Notes: a model not told the origin generated them from the sequence alone. A stretch of DNA of 64,000 bases from an uncultured bacterium (GCA_905216155.1 CAJMSU010000003.1:11064-75063), one strand, 5' to 3'. Shown: positions 17,009-25,371, numbered from the stretch's first letter. Numbers and translations: made by a program.

Positions 17009-18224
17009 TATAACTGTTTTTTATTTTTTCTAATCTTTCATATACTTCTTTTAAATTTTTTTCATATCCTATATCTTTAGGTTGATAATATTTAACATTT
17101 TTAATTTTATCTGGTAAATACTGTTGTACAACATATGCACCCTTATAATCATGTGGATATTTATAGTCCTTAGAATCTGTTTTTATATGAGGTGGTAAAT
17201 TACCTGTATTTCCCTTTTCAATATCCTCTATAGCTTTATCAAAAGCAACATGTGCAGTATTAGATTTTGGAGATAGAGCCATTTCTGTTACTATCGTACC
17301 TAAAGGTATTCTAGCCTCTGGCAAACCAGTTCTTTCAGCAGCATTAATAGCAGCATCTAATCTCGGCCCTATAGCTGGATTTGCAAGTCCTATATCTTCA
17401 TATGCTATAACAGAAAGTCTTCTATATATTGACTCTAAATCACCTTCTACAGTAAGTCTAGCTAAATAATGAAGTGCAGCATCTACATCGCTACCCCTTA
17501 TTGACTTTTGTAGCCCAGACAATACATCATAATGACCATCTCCATTTTTATCTGAGAAAAAAACTGGTTTATTATTTATATTTTTAATTTTCTCTAAAGT
17601 TATTACTTTATCATCAGTAGAGTAGTAAGCAACTTCTAACAAATTATAAGCATATCTAAGGTCAGTTCCTGAGATATTTGCTATCAACTCAATAGTTTTA
17701 TTATCTATTTCTATATCTTTCAAATATTCGCTTTTTATAGCCTTTTTAAGTCCTTTTATAATATCTTTTGTAGATAATTCATGAAGTTCAAATAATTGAC
17801 ATCTACTTCTAATTGCTGGATTAATAGCATGATATGGATTAGACGTAGTCATACCAATTAAAGTAATTAAACCAGATTCAAGTTGAGGTAGAAGTATATC
17901 TTGCTTATCCTTATTTAATCTATGAATTTCATCCATAATTAAAACTAATCCATCATACATTTTTGCTTCTTCTATCACTATATCCAAATCTTTTTTAGTA
18001 TTTATTGTAGCATTTAAAAATCTATATCTTATACCTAAATCATTAACTATAGCATTAGCAATAGATGTTTTACCTATACCAGGTTTACCATATAAAATCA
18101 TTGAAAATAATTTTTTATTTTTTACTAAATTAGATAAAATTTTCCCTTTTCCTATCAAATGTTCTTGTCCAATAATATCTTTTAAACTCTTTGGAGCAAG
18201 TTTTAACGCTAATGGTTTTTCCAT
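17004..18224 (-). CDS. rarA: Replication-associated recombination protein A (MgsA/RarA AAA+ ATPase)
   Basis: 406 residues. The Walker A motif is YGKPGIGKTSIANA and the Walker B motif is VLIMDEIHRLNKDKQD. The sensor region is GMTTSNPYHAINPAIRSRC. The C-terminal tetramer domain contains GLQKSIRGSDVDAALHYLARL and PHDYKGAYVVQQYLP. RarA acts at stalled replication forks and loads on single-stranded DNA ends. It is closely preceded by the amidoligase-like gene (28 bp); the ribosome binding site GGTGATATA precedes ATG 18224. Confidence 0.94.
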   Translation of the reverse strand: MEKPLALKLAPKSLKDIIGQEHLIGKGKILSNLVKNKKLFSMILYGKPGIGKTSIANAIVNDLGIRYRFLNATINTKKDLDIVIEEAKMYDGLVLIMDEIHRLNKDKQDILLPQLESGLITLIGMTTSNPYHAINPAIRSRCQLFELHELSTKDIIKGLKKAIKSEYLKDIEIDNKTIELIANISGTDLRYAYNLLEVAYYSTDDKVITLEKIKNINNKPVFFSDKNGDGHYDVLSGLQKSIRGSDVDAALHYLARLTVEGDLESIYRRLSVIAYEDIGLANPAIGPRLDAAINAAERTGLPEARIPLGTIVTEMALSPKSNTAHVAFDKAIEDIEKGNTGNLPPHIKTDSKDYKYPHDYKGAYVVQQYLPDKIKNVKYYQPKDIGYEKNLKEVYERLEKIKNSYK

Positions 18225-18252
18225 TTATATCACCATCCTCATTTTATCATAA

Positions 18253-19179
18253 TTATTTAGTTTTTAAAACTTTTTGAAATTGTCTATCAAAATCTATTTT
18301 ATCATCTTCTGATGTTGAAATTATTTCTATCAATTCATAAAATTTATCTTCATCAAATACTATTTTTTTGTTTTTATCCATCTCTTTTTTCTCATCATTT
18401 ATCCTATAATCCAAATATTTTATATCAAACTTTTTTTCATTAATCGCATCAATTAATTTTATAGAAAAATTAACATTATTTTGAACAGTTTTTTCACATA
18501 ATGTACCATTTGGATATCTTATTTCAATTAAATGTTTTAAATACATTTTATCTAAACTAATACCATCATTCCATAGAAATGCATATGGATATACATATAA
18601 AATATCTTCTATATGTTTTTTATCACGGTTGAACATATAATATTTATTAAAATCTATTTTATCAACTTTATCAAGCAATTTTTCTTGTATGCTTCTTGCA
18701 AATAACTTTTTTGCCTTTCTATCAAAATATTTATCTCCCATATAAAACATTTCAATTTCTTTTTCATAAACTGCTATTAATTTGCAAAGAACCTCAAGAA
18801 ATTTTTCTTTATTTTTTAAATTAGCTATGTTTATAGTTATTTGATTACTACAAAAGTCATCAAGCCTTCCATGACACTCTCTTAAAGCTTCACATATTTT
18901 CTTTAAAGTTTTCCAATCAGCAATATTATCAGTCATAATCTTACTTGATAATTCTCCTCCAATAAAATCATTTTCATAGTTACGTGATACAGTACTATCA
19001 GTTCCTAAAATCCAAGTATCATAATCCTCATTTTTAGACTTTCTTCTTATATATTTTAAATCAATATTTTTTCTATTTAATATTTCATAAAGATCATTTA
19101 ATCGTATATTTGTAAATTCTAATTCTATACCAAATTCATACTTATTAAACATATCTATATTTTCTCTTAATTTTTCCAT
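18253..19179 (-). CDS. Amidoligase-like (ATP-grasp-like carboxylate-amine ligase) protein
   Basis: 308 residues. The N-terminal EFGIELEFTN (about 15-24), the middle LGTDSTVSRNYENDFIGGELSS and the region around CSNQITINIANL follow the layout of the amidoligase family (FGxExE; D-S....GxEhvSp; GxHVHh), although the usual His-rich third motif is written here as SNQITIN. Such enzymes are predicted to join amines to carboxyl groups in peptide modification systems. No peptide precursor, transporter or peptidase lies nearby, so the substrate is unknown. It is divergent from xerD. Family assignment is by pattern only. Confidence 0.6.
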   Translation of the reverse strand: MEKLRENIDMFNKYEFGIELEFTNIRLNDLYEILNRKNIDLKYIRRKSKNEDYDTWILGTDSTVSRNYENDFIGGELSSKIMTDNIADWKTLKKICEALRECHGRLDDFCSNQITINIANLKNKEKFLEVLCKLIAVYEKEIEMFYMGDKYFDRKAKKLFARSIQEKLLDKVDKIDFNKYYMFNRDKKHIEDILYVYPYAFLWNDGISLDKMYLKHLIEIRYPNGTLCEKTVQNNVNFSIKLIDAINEKKFDIKYLDYRINDEKKEMDKNKKIVFDEDKFYELIEIISTSEDDKIDFDRQFQKVLKTK

Positions 19180-19219
19180 ATTAAACCTCGACTATTGCTA
19201 TATATTATATAGCCATCAC

Positions 19220-19248
19220 TTGTTTTTTACAAGCATATTTTATATAAT
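19220..19248 (+). promoter_or_regulatory. Sigma-A type promoter for xerD
   Basis: The -35 is TTGTTT (19220-19225), the spacer is 17 bp, and the -10 is TATAAT (19243-19248), followed by a GGTGATAGT ribosome binding site. Confidence 0.6.
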
Positions 19249-19266
19249 ATATATGTTGGTGATAGT

Positions 19267-20160
19267 ATGAAAATAGATGATGCAATTCTAGATTTTTTAA
19301 ATTATTGCGTTTTTGAAAAAGGCCTTTCCATAAAAACAAAAGAATCATACAATAATGATTTAAATGAATATAGTAAATATTTAAAATCTAATAATATAGT
19401 GTATATAAATGATATTAAAAAAAATAATATATTAGATTTTTTAAAAGAAAGAATGAATGATCAAAATAGTACCATTGCTCATAATTTAACAGTTATCAAA
19501 AATTTTCATAAATATCTAGTAAAGGAAAGTCTTGTAAAAAATGATGAGTCTCTATTTATAGATCGTCCAAAATTAAAAAAATCTCTTCCCAAGACTCTTA
19601 GTATGGAAGATATTGATAAACTATTAGATATAGATATAAAAACAGCATTTGACCAACGTAATAAAGCTATGTTAGAATTAATGTATGGAACTGGTTTAAG
19701 AGTTTCTGAACTTATTTCCCTAACTATTAATGATATTGATTTAGAAAATTGTATTATCAGGGTTATGGGTAAAGGTAGTAAAGAAAGAATAATTCCAATT
19801 GGAGAATATTCAATATATTATTTAAAAAAATATTTATCTGTTAGAAGTTCAATGCTTAAAAATAATTATAATGAAGTGTGTCTATTTTTAAACAATCATG
19901 GAAAGAAGATGACAAGGCAAGGTTTTTTTAAGATATTAAAAAAATTATTAAAAGAAAAAGGATTAAATGAAGATGTCTCACCACATACTTTGAGGCATTC
20001 ATTTGCTACTCACTTATTAAATAGAGGAGCAGATTTAAGAAGTATTCAGGAAATGCTTGGGCATTCAGATATTTCTACTACAAAAATATATACTCATATA
20101 AGTGATGATAAAGTAAGTAAAGATTATAAAAAATATCATCCTAGAGAGTATAAGAATTAA
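19267..20160 (+). CDS. xerD: Tyrosine recombinase XerD
   Basis: 297 residues, the standard XerC/XerD length. The N-terminal SAM-like DNA-binding domain (LDFLNYCVFEKGLSIKTKESYNNDL) is followed by a catalytic domain. The Arg is in YGTGLRVSELISL, the His-x-x-Arg in HTLRHSFATHLLNRGADLRSIQEMLGH, and the nucleophile Tyr in STTKIYTHIS. With a partner it resolves chromosome dimers at dif. A candidate dif site lies only 2 kb downstream, and deoB follows as in Bacillus subtilis, which favours XerD rather than XerC or a phage integrase. Confidence 0.93.
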   Translation: MKIDDAILDFLNYCVFEKGLSIKTKESYNNDLNEYSKYLKSNNIVYINDIKKNNILDFLKERMNDQNSTIAHNLTVIKNFHKYLVKESLVKNDESLFIDRPKLKKSLPKTLSMEDIDKLLDIDIKTAFDQRNKAMLELMYGTGLRVSELISLTINDIDLENCIIRVMGKGSKERIIPIGEYSIYYLKKYLSVRSSMLKNNYNEVCLFLNNHGKKMTRQGFFKILKKLLKEKGLNEDVSPHTLRHSFATHLLNRGADLRSIQEMLGHSDISTTKIYTHISDDKVSKDYKKYHPREYKN

Positions 20161-20170
20161 GGTGATTATT

Positions 20171-21337
20171 ATGAAATTTAAAAGAGTTTTTTTAATGGTA
20201 TTAGATTCTCTAGGTGTAGGAGAAGCAGTTGATGCCATTAATTATGGTGATGTTGGTGCAAATACACTAGGACACGTAAATGAACAATGTAATTTATTTA
20301 TTCCAAATCTTAAAAAAATAGGCTTTTTAGACACACTAAACATGATTGATGATGATAATGTTGATGCATATTATACAATTGCTAAACCAACTAATACTGG
20401 TAAGGATACCCTAAATGGTCATTACGAAATGATGGGTGTTAAAAATAACATTCCATTTAAAACATTTAATCAAGGCTTTACTTTTGATATTTTAAATGGA
20501 ATTGAGGAAATTACTGGTAGACGAGTTATTGGTAATAAATGTTCACTAAATGAAGATATTATAAATGAACTTGGTGAAAGACAACAAAATTATGGATCAT
20601 TAATTGTATATACATCAGCTGACTCTGACCTACAAGTTGCTGCTCATGAAGATTGCATACCAATCGCAACTTTATATGAATATTGTGAAAGAATACGTGC
20701 ACTTACTTTAAAAGAAGAGTGGAGAGTAGGTAGGGTAATTGCTCGCCCTTTTACAGGTAAACCAGGACATTATAGATTTATTAATAGTGAAAGAAGAGAT
20801 TATTCAATAAAACCTCCAACCAGAAGTGTTTTAGACAATTTAATTGATAATAAATATAATGTAATAGGAATAGGTAAAATAAATGATATTTTTGATGGCC
20901 AAGGAATTAACAAAAATATAAAAGCCTCTAATAATAGTGAAGCAATTAATAAATTTACTGATATTATGGATAAAAAATTTACTGGTTTATGTATGGTTAA
21001 CTTAGCTGATTTTGATAGCTTATACGGTCATAGAAGAGATGTTCAGGGTTATGCAAGAGCAATAGAAGAATTAGATGTAGAAATACCTATGATTCTAAAT
21101 AAACTTGAAGAAGATGATTTACTTATAATAACTGCTGATCATGGTAATGATCCTACATTCCCAGGTAATGATCATACAAGAGAAAATGTACCAGTCATTA
21201 TTTATAGTAGAAATTTTAAAAATCCAAAAAAACTTGAAGTACTTGAAACATTTGCTGATATAGGTGCAACTATTGCTGATAATTTTTCAGTCGATGTACC
21301 ATCATTCGGAAAAAGTATTCTTGACGAGTTAGAGTAG
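20171..21337 (+). CDS. deoB: Phosphopentomutase
   Basis: 388 residues. Metal sites of the alkaline-phosphatase fold are FLMVLDSLGVGE at the N-terminus and ITADHGNDPTFPGNDHTRE near the C-terminus. GKDTLNGHYEMMGV carries the phosphothreonine region. It converts ribose-1-phosphate or deoxyribose-1-phosphate to the 5-phosphate in nucleoside salvage. Start at ATG 20171, with AAGGTGATT ahead; an in-frame GTG at 20162 is the ribosome binding site. Cotranscribed with xerD (10-bp gap), the same order as in Bacillus. Confidence 0.96.
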   Translation: MKFKRVFLMVLDSLGVGEAVDAINYGDVGANTLGHVNEQCNLFIPNLKKIGFLDTLNMIDDDNVDAYYTIAKPTNTGKDTLNGHYEMMGVKNNIPFKTFNQGFTFDILNGIEEITGRRVIGNKCSLNEDIINELGERQQNYGSLIVYTSADSDLQVAAHEDCIPIATLYEYCERIRALTLKEEWRVGRVIARPFTGKPGHYRFINSERRDYSIKPPTRSVLDNLIDNKYNVIGIGKINDIFDGQGINKNIKASNNSEAINKFTDIMDKKFTGLCMVNLADFDSLYGHRRDVQGYARAIEELDVEIPMILNKLEEDDLLIITADHGNDPTFPGNDHTRENVPVIIYSRNFKNPKKLEVLETFADIGATIADNFSVDVPSFGKSILDELE

Positions 21338-21354
21338 GGGATTAATAAAAAAAT

Positions 21355-21385
21355 AAAAAGGCTTAAATAAAATTAAGTCTTTTTT
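21355..21385. terminator. Bidirectional terminator after deoB
   Basis: The stem AAAAGGCTTAA / TTAAGTCTTTT has a 6-nt loop and is followed by T on the plus strand. It is also correctly placed to end the convergent DUF1540 gene. Confidence 0.8.
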
Positions 21386-21387
21386 AA

Positions 21388-21672
21388 TTACTCATCTTCA
21401 TTAGCAAGAGTATCATCCTCTTCTTGAGTTACTTCATATTCAGTATCAGTAATTTCTTCATCTATATCATCATCTGGCATTTTCTTATCAGTATCTGTAT
21501 TCTCCTCAAAACTTTCACATTTTGTTTCACTAGTTGATGTACAATTATCATTATCACATGAACACCCTATTTTAACCTCATCTAATTCACATTCATTAGC
21601 TTCACAATCGTTGTATTTGCAACTTTCTACATCACATTTTATACTATTATTTATTTTTTTGTTTTTTGTCAT
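21388..21672 (-). CDS. DUF1540 Cys-rich small protein
   Basis: 94 residues. A Cys-rich core (about 13-53) reads IKCDVESCKYND..ANECELDEVKIG, then CSCDNDNC and ETKCESF, the DUF1540 layout (C-x4-C-x-Y-N...C-x-L..I.I...C.SF). The rest is an acidic tail. DUF1540 proteins are small putative metal-binding proteins often found in spore formers; their role is unknown. The upstream region has AGGAGG. It is the last minus-strand gene before the strand switch. Confidence 0.8.
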   Translation of the reverse strand: MTKNKKINNSIKCDVESCKYNDCEANECELDEVKIGCSCDNDNCTSTSETKCESFEENTDTDKKMPDDDIDEEITDTEYEVTQEEDDTLANEDE

Positions 21673-21926
21673 ATATTTATTCCTCCTATACCACTATTAT
21701 GGAATAAAAAATAATATTTTATACATTTTTTAAGTTAATTTAAATGAATTTAAGTATATAATCATACATCTAACATAATTTAAATTGCTTAGAATTAACT
21801 CTAATTTTTTATTATAAGTCCCCTATCATTAAAAATATTTTATGAAGAGAGTAGTGATATATTATTTTTCACTTTTTATTTATATATAACTATATAACAT
21901 AATAATAGATAGATTTAAATAAATAC

Positions 21927-21946
21927 ATATAAGTGTATATAAGTGT
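21927..21946. repeat. 10-bp tandem repeat, two copies
   Basis: ATATAAGTGT repeated twice head to tail, followed by ATATTA. Confidence 0.7.
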
Positions 21947-22097
21947 ATATTAAAGATATCTATTAATATAAGTATTTATGTTTAATTAAAATTTAATTTA
22001 ATTAAATTAATAATTTAGTTAATTTATAAATTTTAAATTTATTTACCAATTAATAATAAATAATATATCAACAACTTATCTATCTAATATAAATATA

Positions 22098-22136
22098 GAG
22101 TAGTAGTAGTAATAATATTAGTATTAGTATTATTAA
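22098..22136. repeat. TAG/TAT-type triplet repeat tract
   Basis: A run of imperfect trinucleotides (GTAGTAGTAGTAATAATATTAG and so on) of about 39 bp. Confidence 0.6.
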
Positions 22137-22190
22137 TTTAAATTTATTTATGTATATTTTATTTATATTTAAAAGTAATTTAATTATAGA

Positions 22191-22218
22191 AGTTAACATA
22201 ATATCAATTATAGGAAGT
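22191..22218 (-). other. dif: dif chromosome dimer resolution site
   Basis: Read on the minus strand: arm ACTTCCTATAA, 6-bp centre TTGATA, arm TTATGTTAACT. From memory the Bacillus subtilis dif has arms ACTTCCTAGAA and TTATGTAAACT around TATATA. This gives 10 of 11 matches in each arm and 4 of 6 in the centre, 24 of 28 overall. It sits in a gene-free gap where gene orientation converges and 2 kb from xerD. All of this fits the XerC/XerD recombination site at the replication terminus. Confidence 0.87.
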
Positions 22219-22312
22219 TAAGAGAGTAGTTGTTTTTTACTTATTTATAGGTAATCTATTATACTAATCTTTTAAATATATTAATACAATATATTGAAAG
22301 GAGTTTTGATAT

Positions 22313-22486
22313 ATGTATTATTATGGTGGTACTCCTATGTATTATTATACTGGTGGTGGCTGTAATCAAGGGACAAATAATAATAATGATGGATTTGGTT
22401 GGAGTTGGGGATTTATAATTGTATTATTTATAATATTCTTCTTATTTTTTGGAACAGGTTCTTATAATAATAGGAATTATAATTAA
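22313..22486 (+). CDS. Small Tyr/Gly-rich membrane protein, YjcZ-like
   Basis: 57 residues. The N-terminus is MYYYGGTPMYYYTGGGCN, then an Asn-rich stretch, then GFGWSWGFIIVLFIIFFLFFG, one hydrophobic helix, and a Tyr/Asn tail. The ribosome binding site GAAAGGAG is 11-17 nt upstream. A Gly/Tyr head followed by a single GF.xIVVLFIL.. helix is the layout of YjcZ/SscA small sporulation proteins, but similarity is of style rather than proven homology. It begins 95 bp from dif and is closed by a hairpin. Confidence 0.6.
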   Translation: MYYYGGTPMYYYTGGGCNQGTNNNNDGFGWSWGFIIVLFIIFFLFFGTGSYNNRNYN

Positions 22487-22497
22487 TAATCATTTAA

Positions 22498-22526
22498 AAA
22501 GGATACACTAAAAATAGTGTATCTTT
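22498..22526. terminator. Bidirectional terminator
   Basis: The perfect stem GATACACTA / TAGTGTATC has loop AAAA. The minus-strand T run (CCTTTTT) makes it a good terminator for the HTH gene; the plus-strand T run is short. Confidence 0.75.
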
Positions 22527-22538
22527 ACTCTTCTCTAC

Positions 22539-23306
22539 TTATACTTTTCTAGATTCTATTTCAGCAATCTTTTCTAATACTTCTTTAGCATTATCTTCAT
22601 TTATCTCTGTATATCCTAATTCTTTTAAAGCTTGTATTTTAGCAGTATTTAACTCTTGAGTACGAGATAATTTTTCCTCATTTTTATGTTCTATATCTTC
22701 AACAAATCTTTTATGTGATTCACTTAATCTAGTCTTGGATGCATTTCCACTATTATATAGTGTCATAGCAGAAAACATTATACTTTCAAAAATAAATTGT
22801 TTATCTTTATTAAACACAAATTCCATAGGATCAACAAATCCAAGAGATTTAGAAGTATATCCTAGAATATATTTTAACTCCTCAGCAGTATCCATTGATT
22901 GTAAAAAATGATACAAATAAAGATATGTATTATAAGTATTTTTAGTCTTATCACTAGCAAGTTTTTCTTTTAATAAATTTATAATATCAGAAAGTAATTC
23001 TTGTTCTTTTCTATTAAATCCCTTTAAATCTGCAATCACTTCTTTATTAGAAGAGTCTTTAACACCCTCTTTTAAACGATGTTCTACATCTATAATATAT
23101 TCACCAGTTATTTTTATATTATTTAACTCTTCTTTATTTTCTATATTTAATAAACTAAATAATTTGGCAGATTTTTCTTTAGGCCATTCATCTAAATTTT
23201 CTATTGCTAAATAGTTATATAACATTTGTCTTGAAACACCTAAATATTTAGCCAATCTTACTTTACTAATTCCTAATTCTGTTAAGATTATATTTAACTC
23301 TTTCAT
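22539..23306 (-). CDS. Helix-turn-helix protein of unknown function
   Basis: 255 residues. The N-terminal helix-turn-helix is LGISKVRLAKYLGVSRQMLYNYLA (about 11-34), XRE/Cro-like. The remaining 200 residues are helical and charged, with DLKGFNRKEQELLSDIINLL and a C-terminal coiled-coil-like end (KIQALKELGYTEINEDNAKEVLEKIAEIE). No known effector domain recognised. The ribosome binding site GGAGGG lies before ATG 23306. It is probably a DNA-binding regulator; target unknown. Confidence 0.65.
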   Translation of the reverse strand: MKELNIILTELGISKVRLAKYLGVSRQMLYNYLAIENLDEWPKEKSAKLFSLLNIENKEELNNIKITGEYIIDVEHRLKEGVKDSSNKEVIADLKGFNRKEQELLSDIINLLKEKLASDKTKNTYNTYLYLYHFLQSMDTAEELKYILGYTSKSLGFVDPMEFVFNKDKQFIFESIMFSAMTLYNSGNASKTRLSESHKRFVEDIEHKNEEKLSRTQELNTAKIQALKELGYTEINEDNAKEVLEKIAEIESRKV

Positions 23307-23406
23307 TTTTGTTAACCCTCCTACTATCTAATATAATTATAGACAAATTATTGTAAATAATCAAGTGTAAATTGACACAAATATTAAATAAATAGTAAGG
23401 CCCTAA

Positions 23407-24006
23407 TTAAATAATATATTTTAAAATAATAGGTATTAAAAACACTTCTACTACAGATGATACTATTATACTACTTATCGAAAACAAAAGTATTTTTATA
23501 TACCTTTTTACAATTATTTTTCTACTATATTCCCTTTTTCTAAATAAATAATTAAATAGCATAATAGAAAAACTAATAGCATAATAACATAATATATAAC
23601 TAATTAATAAATTAATTACTATAGGAATTATATAAACTATCGCTATTAAAATACCCTTTACCTTATATACTGAAATAATACTACTAATTGAAAAACCTAA
23701 AATAAAGCTTTTTGCTATTAAAAGCATTATAATTACAGGTAATCCAATAATAGAAATTCCCAGTAACCATATTAATAAAGTTATTATTACATTAGATGTA
23801 AGTGTTGATATTATTGAAGCTTGATAATTTAATTTATTATTTTTTATAGCCAAAAAGAAATTATCTAAAGAGCTCTTTATTAGTGTCTTATTACTTTTAG
23901 TTATTAATGCTGGATAAAGTATTCCCATTATTAAAAATATTATTGTAATTATTGTTATTATAAATAGTAATTTGTTATCTTTTATTTTTTTTATTATATC
24001 TTTCAT
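23407..24006 (-). CDS. spoIIM: Stage II sporulation protein M
   Basis: 199 residues, close to the usual 210. About five hydrophobic helices. The pattern IITIIFLIMGILYP...LIKSSLDNFFLAIKNN, then TLTSNVIITLLIWLLGISIIGLPVIIMLLIAKSFILGFSISSI matches SpoIIM. In Bacillus it forms the DMP complex with SpoIID and SpoIIP, which remodels peptidoglycan during engulfment of the forespore. Location near xerD-deoB recalls the Bacillus spoIIM-fur-xerD-drm region. The start ATG has AAAGGAGC. Confidence 0.88.
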   Translation of the reverse strand: MKDIIKKIKDNKLLFIITIITIIFLIMGILYPALITKSNKTLIKSSLDNFFLAIKNNKLNYQASIISTLTSNVIITLLIWLLGISIIGLPVIIMLLIAKSFILGFSISSIISVYKVKGILIAIVYIIPIVINLLISYILCYYAISFSIMLFNYLFRKREYSRKIIVKRYIKILLFSISSIIVSSVVEVFLIPIILKYII

Positions 24007-24109
24007 AAATGCTCCTTTATATATTTATATTAGATATAATAATCATTAATTCTAAAAAGTAATTTACTTTTTTCTACAATTAATTTATAATTATTTTAGA
24101 GGTGTTTTT

Positions 24110-24196
24110 ATGAATCAAAAATTAGTTAAAATTATTTCTATTATCTTAGTTATCGTTATGTTAATAGGCTTTTTTAGTGTTCTTTTATACTTATAA
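24110..24196 (+). CDS. 28-residue membrane peptide, Prli42-like
   Basis: ATG 24110 follows AGAGGTG at good spacing. The product is MNQKLVKIISIILVIVMLIG followed by FFSVLLYL, a short basic N-terminus and one membrane helix. Size and pattern (K-rich head, helix with MLI.x.. and G) resemble Prli42/DUF4044, the tiny membrane protein that anchors the stressosome in Listeria and Bacillus. A strong hairpin follows. Homology of such a short peptide cannot be proven by eye, and no stressosome genes are nearby. Confidence 0.55.
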   Translation: MNQKLVKIISIILVIVMLIGFFSVLLYL

Positions 24197-24227
24197 TAAA
24201 AAACTTAAAAATACATTTATTCTACAA

Positions 24228-24258
24228 AAAAATAATCATCAAATTGGTGATTATTTTT
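24228..24258. terminator. Bidirectional terminator
   Basis: A 13-bp stem (AAAAATAATCATC / GGTGATTATTTTT, one T-G pair) with loop AAATT. It serves the 28-residue peptide gene and the convergent gene whose stop codon lies in the stem. Confidence 0.85.
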
Positions 24259-24553
24259 CTATATATCCTTCTATTTCTGGTAATATTTCACTTATAATAC
24301 CATCTGGAATATTATATTTATTAACTATATCATTTATTCTTTTAGTATCATGTGCCAAATATAAAAATAGAAGTCCTGCGATCCTATTAGCAGTATAACA
24401 ATCTATTATTTTTCTATCTTTTTCACTAATTTTATATTTCCTAGTCAAATCCTTAATTGGCCCATATCCATATAAATAATTAGCTAGGGATTTTGATATT
24501 AATTCTATGTCTTTATTTTTATCTTTTAGGCGTACTTTTGTCCAAACTTTCAA
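24251..24553 (-). CDS. Small protein of unknown function
   Basis: 100 residues, soluble and mostly helical. It contains SKSLANYLYGYGPIKDLTRKYKISEKDRKIIDCYTANRIAGLLFLYLA-type sequence. Start codon TTG at 24553, with GGAAGTGG upstream, opening KVWTKVRLKDKNKD. No recognised domain; the pattern of a 100-residue helical protein with RIAGLLFLYLA is not one I can name. It follows the DUF421 gene on the same strand with a 56-bp gap. Confidence 0.6.
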   Translation of the reverse strand: MKVWTKVRLKDKNKDIELISKSLANYLYGYGPIKDLTRKYKISEKDRKIIDCYTANRIAGLLFLYLAHDTKRINDIVNKYNIPDGIISEILPEIEGYIEK

Positions 24554-24609
24554 AATACCACTTCCTTATTTAGTTATATATACTAACATAATTTAAAGAA
24601 AAAATAAAG

Positions 24610-25326
24610 TTATTCTAAAACATCCTTTGCCTTTTTATTTATTTTTTCATAAACTGTTATTTTGTTATTGTTATAAGTAGCCAATAATATATTATCATAT
24701 GTATCATAGCCCTTTAATTTTAATTCATGAATAAACCAGTCCAATGATTTATCCGTATTTTTAATATTTTCTATCATCAAATTTTTATCCATTATTATAT
24801 TACTTGTTAAAGTCTTTTTTTTCGCACTCTTATAATTTGGTAAATCTTTTTTAGTAACATTTGTATTTTCATCTTTTGGTAAGAAGCTAATTTTTCCAGA
24901 TGATTCCATTATTGCATATGATATTTCTGATATATCAAAATAACCTGATATACGTGATTCTTCTAATAAATCATTAACGTCTATATTTACCTTTTTCATA
25001 GCATTCTCAAGTATCTTACCATCATCTATAATAATAGTTGGAACACCTGTTATTAATCGTCTTATAGTAATATTTTTCATAGTTATTATAGAAACAAAAT
25101 ATGCAAATAAACCAAATGTTAACATAGCTACTATTCCATTTATATATTGTCCTTCTATATCCATTACCATCTCAGCTGTAAAGTTACCAATAGATATACC
25201 TATAACATAATCAAATAAACTAAGTTCTGATACCTGTTTTTTACCTAGTAATTTAGTAATTAAAAACAGTGCTATTAAACTTATTAAACTTCTAGGTATT
25301 ATTCTTAAAGCTTCAATTATATCCAT
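24610..25326 (-). CDS. DUF421 (YetF-family) membrane protein
   Basis: 238 residues. Three N-terminal membrane helices contain RSLISLIALFLITKLLGKKQVSELSLFDYVIGISIGN, the DUF421 hallmark (GKRQ.S.L..FD.V..I.IG), followed by a cytoplasmic domain with LITGVPTIIIDDGKI and SGYFDISEISYAIMESSGKISFLPK. YetF-type proteins occur in spore formers, and some are implicated in spore germination; a molecular function is not settled. ATG 25326 is chosen, as GGTGATAAAT precedes it. Confidence 0.88.
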   Translation of the reverse strand: MDIIEALRIIPRSLISLIALFLITKLLGKKQVSELSLFDYVIGISIGNFTAEMVMDIEGQYINGIVAMLTFGLFAYFVSIITMKNITIRRLITGVPTIIIDDGKILENAMKKVNIDVNDLLEESRISGYFDISEISYAIMESSGKISFLPKDENTNVTKKDLPNYKSAKKKTLTSNIIMDKNLMIENIKNTDKSLDWFIHELKLKGYDTYDNILLATYNNNKITVYEKINKKAKDVLE

Positions 25327-25371
25327 ATTTATCACCAGTTATATTATTAGCAAAATACTTTAAAATATACT

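Larger units (their letters stand above)
21673..22312. other. 640-bp AT-rich intergenic region at the strand switch
   Basis: No ORF of credible coding character. It holds short direct and triplet repeats, long A/T runs, and a dif-like site at its right end. Transcription units from both sides converge here: mostly plus-strand genes to the left and almost all minus-strand genes to the right. The word AGAGAGTAGT occurs twice (21846-21855 and 22221-22230), each followed by a T-rich ACTT..ATTTATA stretch. Confidence 0.8.

Noticed and set aside
19267..20160. Phage or integron integrase
   Set aside because: Length, motif spacing, the deoB neighbour and the nearby dif fit chromosomal XerD; no att repeats or phage genes are adjacent.
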